Assembly: GCA_907165275.2 (NCBI GenBank)
Contig: OU015663.1
Location: forward strand, 2,678,501-2,742,500
Origin: Zygaena filipendulae
Taxonomy: Eukaryota; Arthropoda; Insecta; Lepidoptera; Zygaenidae
Length of the DNA stretch: 64,000 bases
Reading direction: 5' to 3'
Positions 13,301 through 26,175 of the stretch are shown in pieces (the first letter of the stretch is position 1; the number at the start of each line of letters is the position of its first letter). A program made the translations under genes and the position numbers. The notes under the pieces are model-generated. The model was not told where the DNA came from. It did no database searches and saw nothing but the letters and a program-made list of their open reading frames with translations.

Positions 13301-15170
13301 CGCGTTGGAGCAGCCAGTCAGGATCGCAAAAGATTGCTGTTGGATCGACCTAGAACGATCCACGCTCCACGCATCACGATCTTGGATCGCGGATCGCGGG
13401 ATCGCCGATCCATTTTGGATCGTTCGGTGTGGATCCGGCTAATCAGCAATGCGCAAATTAAATTATATAAAAAATTATAACACAGTTTCCTAATCGTAAT
13501 CTTTTCCTAATTATTCCATTATTAGTATGTTACAATGATATCGCGGTGTGTGTGTAAATAAATGCGTTTCATGATATCGTCGGGCAGGTGGAGGCGGTGC
13601 CGGCGGTGCCGTTGGAGTGGTGCGCGCGCGTGTCGCCGCTGGTGTGGTGGGGCGGGTCGCGCGGCGGCGCGGCGCTGGGCGCGGTGGTGGCGCGCGTGTG
13701 CGGCGCGGCGCGCTGGTGGGGCGCGCACCTCGCCGACACGCTGGCGGCCGCCTTCGCCGCGCCCGACGCGCCGCCGCGCGCGCTCGACCGCTGCCTCGCG
13801 CTCGTCGTGTACATGGCGCGCCGCTCGCTGCGCGCGCACCCGCCCGCCCACGAGGGCGTCGCGCACGCGTTCGCCGCCGCCACGCTGCGGCTGCTGCGCG
13901 CGCCGCGCCCGCAGCCCGCGCTGCTCGCCGCCATGCTCACCGCGCTGGCGGCGCTGCTGGACGCCGCCGCCGCGCTCGCCGCCGCCGCCGCGCCGCCGCC
14001 GCCCGCGCCGCACGCGCCGCACACGCCGCCCGCGCACGGACACAGCAACGGAAACGGAAACGGCGCGCCCCCCAAATATGCCAGGTACGCGCACCTATAA
14101 CAACATATAGGTAAAAACTTGCAAGTTTCATTCAAGGTAACAAGCTGACTCGATTCAAATGTCTATTAATATGTGTTTTATGTTGTGCTCATTTACTGGG
14201 CCTTATTAATAAGATCAAACTTCAAAGTCCTTTTTTTATTCTTAATTTAACTACTGCTTGCATTACTTGCATCTTGTTGTAAACTATTAAAGGAAATACT
14301 CTAATGAAAAAACTTTGCCACATCTTTATATTATAAAAAAATTGTATAAAATACCTTGTATTGTGTAAGCTGGTATATTTCTGTTAAACGAATAAATAAA
14401 TAAAATAAAGGCAAATAACAACGATTTACCATGTTGTTGATTATTGTTTCTGTTATCCTATTCTAAATGAGATGTTTACACTTGGCACGCCGTGTCGCCG
14501 AGCAGATGGGACTGGGTGACGGGCGGGCGCGCGGGCTCGGGCGCGGGCGGCGCGGAGGCGGGCGCGGCCCCGTCGCCGCGCTCCGCCGAGTGCAAGCTGC
14601 ACCGCCGCAAGCTGCACAAGAAGCTGCTGCACCAGATGCAGGAGCTGGAGGCGGCGCGCCGCGGCATACAGGTCGCGCTCGAGGACAGCGCGCAGCTGGT
14701 GCGTACTCGGGCATACACGTTGCTCGCGCTAGTTGACTGAGTTGCTGTTTTTAGTTCGTACGTTTGTTCTAGCACGAAATGCGAGTTTCATATTTCTTCG
14801 CTGCTCCATGCTGCACATTAAAATGTGTTCGAAAGTTGTAGTGGTTATATACTCTTTGTCGTAAGCCGTATGTTACCATCCTTGTAATGTCAATCAGTGC
14901 TATAAATATTTATTATAGGTCTCTTCTCCATTTATTATGCTTTTAATACATATATATTTTGTTGCCTTGTTAAAAGTTTGTTGTATACAATTTATAAAAT
15001 AAAGAAGTCCTATCTTATTTAGTATGCTTAAAAAGAGTAAATTTATAATAAGCGTACACTAGATCCTTGCCTAGGTATGTCAAAAACTAAACAGTGTTGT
15101 GTCGTGTCCACCATCCACCAGCGCGCCCGGCTCGGCTTGAAGGCGCGCATGGCGATGGTGGGCAAGCGCG

Positions 15171-15203
<33 letters not shown>

Positions 15204-18200
15204 GCGGGCCGGGCGGGGGCGGCGGGCCGCGCGGCGAGCCGGAGCCGGGCCGCGCGCCGCGCCCCGTGCCGGCCGCGCTCGCCGCGCAGCTCGCGCAGGC
15301 GCTGGTCGCGCACGTGCTCGCCATGGACAGCACCAGCGCCGGCGACACGCTGCTGCTCTGCGCCAAGGTAGGTACCCACCGGCCACCGCCCTGCCTGTTG
15401 GGGCTGGCTGGCTGGATGCTTGACTATCTCTGAACGTTGACGCTAAAGAAATACTTTTGATTGGACGATTGTACGTGAGCACGTAACATGAGCGTTCTTT
15501 AGATTTCTATAGCGTTAACGATCATAGATTGTCAAAAAACATACATACAATCGAACATAGAACCTCCTCCTTTTTGGAAGTCGGTTAAAATACGCTTAGG
15601 GGGCATGTAGTGCCGTGTTATAATGTCGAAGCATTAATTATAATATACCATATTATACCTTTCGCCTATCAGTGTGATTTATCTTTCACCTGAATTTTAC
15701 TTTTTGTATAAAACATACAGATACTCGCGAAGTATCATAAACTTTTATTATTATCATTATTATTAATGAGTACTAGCTGAATAGAAGACAGCAAAGTGTA
15801 TATTGTAATTTTTATGGCTGTTAATTTTCAGAATAAATAAAAAATTATATGTCCGCCAATACGGACAGGAACTGGGGGCGGTCTATGGACCGCGTGGATC
15901 GTCGGGGCGGGGCCGACGCCGCCCGTCGGGGCGGCATCTGGGCTCCGTCAGCCAAGCTAGGTGGGCTGCGTTGTAACGAGCATTTCTTGTTTGTAGGTGA
16001 TCGGTCGTCTGTGCGCACTTTGCGGCGGCGCGGCGTTGTTGGAGCCGGCGTGCGTGCTGAGCCTGGCGCGGCTGGCCGTCACCATGCCGCCGTGGTCGCG
16101 GCACGCAATCACCACGCTGCTGCAGGTATATACACAGTACAGTATAAAAATACAGTAGTTTGAAATAAAAAATGCAGGAGATATACATATAACGGGGTGC
16201 ATGCCTCCGCCTCGTTACCTTTTTTTTTTTTTTTTTATTTAAGGTTCACCAAACTGGACAATACACATGTAAAACCCTTAAAAAAACTTATTTCACAATT
16301 TTAAAACAGTGTACGACCTTCTCGAGGTGAACACAACCTGTACCTAAAGTAGTGCCACAGTAAAAAACAAACCAAATAAAATAAAATAAACTTAGAGGTT
16401 TTGGGAATATAGAAAAATTTTGAATACAATTACGGTTTAAAACTAAAAATTTTGAATAAAATTACGGTTACAAACTTTAAATTAAATAGCTCACAGAGAA
16501 CTAAGAAACGTTAACCCAGGACGGCGCGGCACCACTACACCAACGGCACTGTTATAATGTTTCCGCACCGTGTCACCAGGACCTAGTGGAGTACGAGAGC
16601 GGCTCGTCGCCGGGCTCCCCGGCCAGCGAGTGGGGCGGCGCCGGCGGCGGCGGCGCGAGCGGCAGCAGCGCCAGCAGCAGCAGCAGCGGCAGCGGCAGCG
16701 ACGGCGGCGCGGGCGGCTCGCGCGCGCCCTTCGGCAAGGCGCCGCGCAAGGGCAAGGGCGCCACCGTCGCAGGTCGGTGCACACTCACATACACACTGTC
16801 CAACATGACCGCATTCAGTATTTTAATACATTTTCGGTATAGATTTTATCGTAACGATACGATGTTACCATATTGTTGTACGAAAATATTACCCAAGTAT
16901 ACTGACTTCTGGCACTATGCCAACAAAATCTTACGGCACTTAAAACGCTCACTAGAAGCTGCAGATACAATTCGCTATTGCACACATGACACACTACATG
17001 CAGAATGCATTATCTGGCGTGCCAGTGACGGTTTCGATATATGATTGTGATGATTTTATTTCATGTGGCACAATTTTTTTGGAAACAAAAAAAAAAACTG
17101 TCAGAATTTGTTTCCATTGTGTAAGAGATGCTGCTGCTTATTGGACAATTGATTTTGTTGTAACCCATGCGTTTTCACTTTCTGTGATCGGCTTGTTTGT
17201 TTGACAGTTAAAATTCGATTTTATTTTTGTGGCAGTTGATTTTCCGAATAAATAAAAATAAAAATACTGATGTTTGAAAAACCTATAAAATGTTATACTG
17301 AAAAAGTATTAAAATACTGAATCTGGTCACGCTGCGGCCACTGTCACCACACTGAAATCGTTCCTAAACGATACCTTGCCGAAGCAATTCGATCGGATGT
17401 CGTGCACGTTTATTTATTTACATCATATTATGTGAGCTCGTATTTTTACAGAGAAAATACTCATGAAACATTTTACAGTCATCTTGATTTTTTATGTTTT
17501 TCTGTTGATATCTAAAATATGATCGTTACATTTGCTTCGTTGCTTGTTTTCATGGCAATGGGTATGTTTTGGTGATACGGGTCTTGTTTCTGAGTTTGGG
17601 AAGGTCTATGTCCAGCTGTGGACTGAAAATGTTGTATATTATTATAGTATTAATACTGTCGTGATAGATCTTGGGTATGTTCCGTTATTACCGATATAGC
17701 ACGGGCCCAGTGCTCGCAGTGAGGAGATTTCCTTCCGTTATAGCGGACAGTATACTGCCGCAATATACTAGGGTAGGCAGTATGACGTCATAATCGTCGC
17801 TTGTTTTTGTTCTGTGAGCACTGGCGTTCTCGAGTAAGGTTCTCTCAGTGGTATGATCATGTGATCAACCTCGGACCAATGATTGGTCAATCGCGTAGGT
17901 CAGTCGTCACTCGTCAATGAGTGGTCGACAGCATGACATTACAAAGACATCATACCTTACAGTGCTATCCATAATAACGGAACATACCCCTTATAGTTAT
18001 GTTTTTAATATATTACGGTATCTGACCACGCGTTTGTTAACTAAACACTGTTTAGAATATCATGAATTCGAAATAGCAAAATATATTCTTGCAGTGTTTT
18101 TGTTTTGTATGAAATAAAAACTAAAACGGTCCAGGGGAGCCAGGGGAAGCTTAACAACAAGGCATCTAAGTTCGTCCGGTACATTTTGCTTGATGCCTAC

Positions 18201-21200
18201 TCTGAACAAAATAGTTTCTTCTCCTCTTTTTCTCGACCATAATGACCATGAGTGAATAGATCCCCTTTTTGTATTTTCAGTATATGTATTGATAGGTTGT
18301 GAGGTGGCCTTGTGTGCTAGCGTTTAGGGCACGAATTAATTGGGAGGGGGCATTTACATAAGGGAGGGTTGACTCATGATTGTGTCGTTGCAGATGTGCT
18401 AGCGGATAGTTTTGGTTTGACGAAGAACACCAACTATAGCAAGCCTAAAATAGTCGCGCCAGCCACTTTCGTATCGACAAGTAAGCGATATTGTTGAATG
18501 TTGTGTACTAAATTTATCATCGCATCGTCACCGCTCACGGCTTACAATCGCATCACGGGTGGGACCGAACACCCGAAACTTAGACTTTCTATCTCGAATT
18601 TACCCACTTCCGCTTAACGTTTGATTTAGACCAACGAAAAATAACTGGCGAACTTTTGTGTCAGTTATGTTAGTCAATACGAGTGAGGTCGTGATCACCG
18701 GCGCCATATAATCATCGTGAGTCTTTCAAATAGATATGACTGTTGCTCAATGTTCACAAACAAGAACATAAAAATGGTATTTCTCCATAAGGCAATCTAG
18801 TAAATAATGATCTCTGTTTAAAAAGAGTGACGAGATATTATTCACTTTGACGCGACAACAGATCGTTTGATGTGTCTTTCAACGGTTACAAGGAAAAATC
18901 ATCTAAGCATTAGAAAGTCCAACTCGTGAGACGAGGGGGCCCTTTTTCAAAAGGTTACACTTCGATTATTTAACGTTTATTTTTAGTACAAGCTTATTGC
19001 CACGCTTTTATTTATAATTTACAGTTTCCCGCGGATTCACCCGCGTGAATTTCGGGACTCTCTTAGGATTTCCAGGATTCTGTGTGCCAAACATCCAAAT
19101 CGTATGCGTTATCCAAGCACCTTAGCAAACTTTCTATTTGTAGTATTATAAATCTATTCTATATATTTTTGAGTAGGTACAGAGTTAGGCAGGTTAAATT
19201 TGACAAGTTTTTTTTTTTCAAGAATAAAACAATGATAAATTGTAAATAAAATGCTCAGAGTCAGAGTCAGAGTTATTACCAAAATTATTGTTTATTAACA
19301 AAATTGGTTTTGAGACTCCGAGTAGGTATATAGTTTTAATCATGAATTACTTTCAGTGTCGTCTTCCATTCCTGGGCACAGGTCTTCCCCTGCCAGAAAT
19401 ATTTTGACAGCAAAACCATCACATAGTTATCAAAATAAAATCAATAGTTTCTATTAATTAATTAGCACCACAATTAATATTATAGAATGTCTTTTCCTGT
19501 ACCGGCTCGGGCTGTACCCTTGACGTGTGTAGGTTACGTATATACAAAAGTTCATTTCATGATGATCGAGGCGTGAAAGTGCGACAAACAAACTCATATT
19601 AGTGGGACTGGATTAGGTCGTTATGACGTAATCAACTGTACCTACAGTTGATTACGTCATAACGTCGCTTTGCTTTACGACGCGCGAATACTGTGATTAG
19701 CGCATCTAAAGCCATGCTTACACTTCAACGCTGCTTTTAGAGTTTATTCACGATGAATGAACATATCCCAAATAGTTATGTAATCGTCTCCATAGTTCTT
19801 TACAGAATAGTGCTTTTAAAACACTATAGATGCTTTTAATATTATAATAGGTGTTATATTTATATATGCAGGAAATACTTTTGTGTGTGTTTACCAAAGA
19901 ACGAGGTTTTGTATCAGGGACAATACGATTAACTCTTAATTTTAAACGAAATTATGTGTGTTTCTCTAGTCACTAGTGGATATCAAACCCACAGTCTCCG
20001 TGCGCTATTCATTCCTGATAACCACTCCAGAGTATTGTCTATGTATTTGATAGATACAGTCTACACTTAGTAGCATTATTTTATTGTTAGACTGTTACGC
20101 ATCAAAGTCAAAGTCAAATCCTTAATTTTTCAAATCCTTATTGACGTCAATATAATTACAGTTATTATGACAGCATCCATAAAATATCCACCCTTCACAG
20201 CTTTCTAGTGCTATAACTGAGGAGAAGAAGCTGTGCAACAAACTCTTCAGTAGCACGCTGTCAGTTTAAAGTTACAATATAGCTATATCTATAATATAAT
20301 TATTAGCTCAACTTGCAATTAATTATGTGAGAACAATGAGCCGTACCCAGCAATAAACTACCGTACAGATATAGTTAAACTAGGATTATGTATAATAGTA
20401 GACCAGACATGACTAGCACCAACTGACGGCACCCGTTCACGAGTATGACGTGCTCGTAAGCCCCGCCCCGCTCAACCATATTAGAGGGAACCGAGCGACC
20501 CGACTCACGCCACCGCCAGCAGTACATTTGAGCGAGCATGACATATCTAATTATAAGCTGCAAGTCACATGACATATCAGTATGCATCACCACGTCATAA
20601 TATTATGTCAGCTTACGTCTGCACCACCAAATAATTATATACAATCAGCTGTAAAGCAATACAGATATTAGTCGGCAAACGTTTTCATATTACATTGCTT
20701 CCATACAAGACACTAGATAGATTTCATACAACTAGCATGCCGTCATTATAAACTCGGTGTTTCAGTGAAATATTGATCCACTCCAACAGTTTCATGTAAT
20801 TGATTTTATTTAATCAAAAGACAATATCTCATCTTTTAGCATTTATATGTATAACTATCAAATAACTTTATGTTGTAAAAATACGAAAACGGGCCGTGTC
20901 TGTAAGTGGACCAATGTTTTGTTTGAAATACATATAAAAAAACTCACGACACATATACAGAAGTAAACTATAATAAAAGTAATTGTATCTATGTTATTTG
21001 TCAGCAGTGCACAGTATATGGGATTATCAGCTGTCGCAAGTGGTGGAGTCCGAGGACTCTGACACCGAGGAGAAGCTGGAGCAGTTCCTTGAAAGCATCA
21101 AAAAAGAGACCAAGAGCAAGCCGCCCATAGAAAACAGCGCAGGGTGCGTACTTCGGATTAATACACAGATGTAATAGGTTCCTCTATAACGACTCATATG

Positions 21201-24200
21201 ACCATAAGACTTTTCCCCGCGTGCCTAAGAGCCTGTCCAGATGACGCGTTTTACACGCGACTCGAGAACGCGCGAGTCGAGAGTCCGACGCGTTGCAAGC
21301 GTTTTACGCGCGAGAGTATCAGGACGGGATCTATGTGGCTCTAGTATCTCGGGAACACGCGCGTTCTCGACTCGCGCGAAAAACGCCTCATCTGGACAGG
21401 CTCTAAACTAGATTCACTCCAAATCAGTACCTACATAGAAAACGTGTTTATCTTATGGCATACCAAATAAAGATTTGTGATTTTTTTGCCATTTAGTGTT
21501 TAGAATGCCGTTATGAACAAGGAGTGAATCAGGAATCTACTCATAGCTTATGATTTAGATTTTTAACTGAATTTGAAGTCATTACACACAACAAAAAAAT
21601 TGAGAGTTACTAAAATATGATAGATGTACATAATATGTAAAAAACGTAGCATGTCACTGTAGAAAATTGATCAGTATTTTTTAAATCTTAGGAAGGAAAT
21701 TTACTTCTTATATGTTGTAGTTTCTTAAATGTTAGAATTGGTTGGAGTCAGAAATTCAGCAATTTTTAATATCAATCATGTAGCGCGGCGTCTTGAGATG
21801 AAACTAGATATACCTATAATAGCAACATGAACTTGTTGTACAAGTGATTTTCTTGTTTGAAAAAAAGAAAAGAAAATTGCGAAAAGAGCAATGCTCGATT
21901 TACTTTTTTTATTGTTGCTGTCCGCGGAAGGCTCGAAGCCCCTATTTCGTGTCGTGACGTGTCTTATATTAATTAATGGGTAGGCAGATAAAGCCTCGGT
22001 ACTTCGCCCCTTGGGTTTTTTGTGTATCATCCGCATCCTATGATCCTCCCTCTACTCCCTGAAGACCTCGGCGGCGAAGGCTAGTGTGCAGTAGAATGGT
22101 AGGAACATAAAGTCCTCTGGTTCTGGATAAGCCGTTCCTATACGTTTACGGGCTAAGGCATCGCACTCGCACACCAGATGTGCCATTGTTTGCCACCTCT
22201 GCACTGCACTGTAGGATGGGTCACCCGCTAGTTTCATCTTCGTGAGGTGTTATTTTGTCCCAAAGTGACCTGTAAGCACACCGGTGATCTGGTGGGTCTG
22301 ATTGCCACTCAAAAGTACTATATTACTATGTGACGTACGTGTGCTCGTATGTAATGAATGTAACGTGTTGCAGCAACATCTCGTGCTGCGTGGACGCGCG
22401 GCTGGAGAGCGGGCCGCCGGCGGGCGAGGCGGCGGCGCGGCGCGTGCTGGCGGCGGGCGGGGGCGCGCTCGCGGCCGCCGTGCGCGCGCCGCTGCAGCGC
22501 GCCGCCGACGCGCCGCCGTCAGCGCCCGCGCCCGGGCCCAGCTCCAGCGCGGCCGGCTCCGGCTCGGCACCCGCATCGCCGCCCGGAGCGGTGCGCCCGC
22601 CGCTCTCGCACACGCTCTACGACGTGTTCAGACATCTGGCGCTAGAGTTCCAATACCAAGTAAGATCACGGTTTATATACGATCGACTCGAACACATAGG
22701 TGCTGCCTGCTTCCATGCGTTCGATTTGCAAACGATTACAATCGATCACTCTGGACTACTTATTGTTAGTACATCACTATGTTTTTTAAATTTGAATCGT
22801 CGGTATGTAGCCTTTACAATTTTCTGGATGTAAAATGTTTAGCTTTTCTTGTCCTCTATGTGAATTTTTTTAACAGTAAAGTATTGTAAATGTTTTGTGC
22901 AGCTATAAAGTAGCGTGACAAAAACCATCGGATTGCTGATAATTTACATTCATGAGCTCTGGCGATTCTCAGTTGCGGGAAGAGCGGGGGAGGCTTTAGT
23001 TACCAATAGCTTGCTTGCTCAACACCGTCGCCGGTAGGATGTTTGTTGTGGAGGAATATACGGGTTGTGTGCGATGTTGCAGACGGAGTGCACGTTCATG
23101 GAGAACGTGCTGTCGCTGTGGCTGACGCTGAACGGGTCGGTGTGGGGCGGCGGCGGCGGCGCGAGCGGCGTGTCGTACGCGCTGGGCGCGCTGCCGCAGC
23201 CCCCGGACGTGCCGCGCGTGCGGCTCGCGCCCGACAGCGTGGCCGCGCTGCTGCACTCGCTCTGCAAGTGAGTGCCCACTACCTCCACGGAACGCCTCGG
23301 GGCTGCGATTCACTATGACCACAACGCGCCGCGTAACGGTCGCAGAATGGTTTTTCCTCCATGCTGCAGACAAGTTTGATTAAAAACAAAACATAGACGA
23401 CGTGTTTTCAGTTTTGACATGTATGCACGTACTAATTTATGATTTTTTTTTCTTTTGCCGTCGAGAGCTTCTGGGGTTGGGTTACGCGTTATGGTCATGG
23501 TCATAATGAATCACGGCCGGACGAACGCGGCTCTTCGTCATGACTTCACAGCATTCCAAAATGAACGCAGGCGTCCGACTTGAAAAAGTAGTGTAGTGTA
23601 CAGTACCTACAATAACGTTAATCTCCGTTCCAGCTTGGAGAACGTGTCGCTCGGCTGCTGGGTGCTGTCCATGCAGGTGCTGGCTTGGGTCGCCAATCTG
23701 CCGTTATTGGTGAGTGCATACTTTTAAAAGCTGTCTGTTTTATTAATCTGTTATAGTAAAGTTCAACAACTTTCCATAGTGTAATAATGTTTTTGACGCT
23801 CACTACACACATACATGAAATTAGAAGAACAGCTGATGATACTACAGATTACAGCCTCTTTGCATAATGTATTATTGTTCTCATTGTTTCTCACTATGAG
23901 TACACACACTTGGTCGTTGGTATGGTTTGGTGTGGTCTCCTAACTTGTACTTTTAGATGTTAAATCCTCTATGATTTCCTGATTCATTAATTGATTGGTA
24001 ATCCTGATTGGTTAATTGGATATATTTGTAGGAGACTGGTCCCTATAACACAGGGAATCCTAGTTTAGGGACTAGTGCTCCCTTATTATTGTATAGCATT
24101 GTTTTTTTTTTTCTTTTGTGTTTAATAAACGCTTTTCATTAGCGATGTAGCATAAATATGCTGAGTAGGGCATGGAGGTTGGTTGATATTTGTTGATTGG

Positions 24201-26144
24201 TCGGTAACTAATAAGTTAGGATATACATATAATGGGCATGTGGACTAATTTTTATTTTTTAGTCCGTCTTGTAGATTATTAAAAAATATTGGACACGTAT
24301 TTTTTCTTTTTTTACGTAATCAAAAAATAACGGTGATATATTGAGTTGAAATTTCGCGTGACGTCACTATTCGGACAGTTTGTATGGCGGTTTTATCGGT
24401 TAGTGACGTCACGATCCACTCACCCTAAACTTTAATGCGCTTTATCTCTGTATATTTTAAATTATTTGAAAAAGCAAAAAATACGTGTCTATTGTTTTTT
24501 TATTTTCTAACTGACGGACTAATTAGAATTTTGATTTTCAAAAGTAGCCCACATCCCTATTATGCTAACTGTGTTGGTGTGGTTGGTTGACGGTGTGCGC
24601 GTGTGCGCGTGTGCGCGTGTGCGTGTCGGGCCGCAGACGGACGGCGCGGGCGTGCAGACGATGGGCCGCGTGATCCTCGAGTGCGAGCACTTCGTGCCGG
24701 CCATCGTCAAGTTCGTCACCATGAACGTCGCCACCGACAGCGCCGTCGTCGTCTCCGACTCTTATCTGGTACGTATGCGTTTATTATTTTATTTTATTAA
24801 TGAAAAAATGTTGCACCAAAAAAATTTAACCCCTAGAAAAAGGGAAAAAGGAAATGAATTTTTGTACGAAAAGCACCTTTAGTTTTGAAGTTGGAGTCAT
24901 GGAAGTTGGTATTTAGGCTCTGCTTTTCAAAAGTACAGACACGTATTTTAGGTTTTTAGTTATGAAATTTCCAAGTTAAAAGCGGGTGAAACCATGGAGG
25001 GAACAGTGAATATTACTTTTATAAGACTATTACTCACAGAAATAGTGAGATATGACGAGTGGCAGTGACAAAATCTATCAGAAGCATCGTCGTCGAATGT
25101 GATACTGTATCTAATCGTTGATCCGCCCCCCTTGCCAAATTGACCTTCTACAATCGTTAACGCATAGAAAACTAAGTAACGAGTCGTCATGTCACTCGGT
25201 CACGTCCAATCAAAACTTTAGTTTTGCGTGACCACGTGAAAACTTCCAACTTGGCTAACCACGCCCCAACCACGCACTCTCGTCGCGACTCATCCCCCTC
25301 CCCGCGTGTGGTGCATATTACTGGCGGCCCCGGATCATGACGGTTGCGTCTGTCGGCAGAGCGGCTGCGCGGTGGGCGCGGGCGCGGGCGCGACGGGCGC
25401 GCTGCACGCGCTGCTGCTGCGCGTGCTGGCGGCGCGCGGCGCGGGCGGCGCGGGCGGCGCGGGCGGCGCGGCGGCGGCGGGCGCGGCGCTGCGCTGCGTG
25501 AGCGCCGCGTGGCGCGCGCGCCCGCCCGCGCCCGGCGCGCCCATCGACCTGCACCACACGCTGCTGCGCGCCGCCGTGCCGCTGCTGGCGGCGCTCACGC
25601 CCGAGCATCTGCACCACGCGCTGGACCTCATCGACACCGTCTGTGAGTACATACCGCACACCTGTGCCACACGGCGTTAGTAAGCTGGGTGATGAAATTG
25701 TAGTTTTTAGACCGTCATGTAATTATATGGAATAATAATAAATATTGGACACGTATTTTTTTTCGTTTATTTATGTAAAAAAATAAACCACGATATATCG
25801 AGTCGAATGTCGCGTGAAGTTAATATCCCCTACAGTTCAATTCTTTTGTTCATCAGTTAGATAAAATTTTGTTTTTCTTTTCCAAATTTATAAAAAAAAA
25901 CTTGGATAAAGCGCAAAACAATTTAGAATTAGGGACTTTTGACATCATAAATCGGTATAAACGCTTATATTAAATTAAGATTCTCTGTCACCATGGCTAT
26001 TCAATATTACAATCGTATTTTTTATCGATTTTCAAAACTCTCGTACGCAGCTAGCCTATCGGCGTCGTGGGTGCGCGAGAGCAGCGACCACCGGTGCGAG
26101 GGCGGCAACGGGAGCGGCAACGGCGCTGGCGCCGGCAGCGGCAG

Positions 26145-26175
<31 letters not shown>

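Noticed and set aside
13522..14135. Long antisense open frames over exon 14 and similar GC-rich exons
   Set aside because: They are shadows of GC-rich coding exons; few stops are expected, and they lack splice logic or known domains.
24562..24882. 106-residue frame starting at an ATG before exon 24
   Set aside because: The ATG lies in intron sequence and the frame runs through the exon and its donor; only 24637-24768 is coding.
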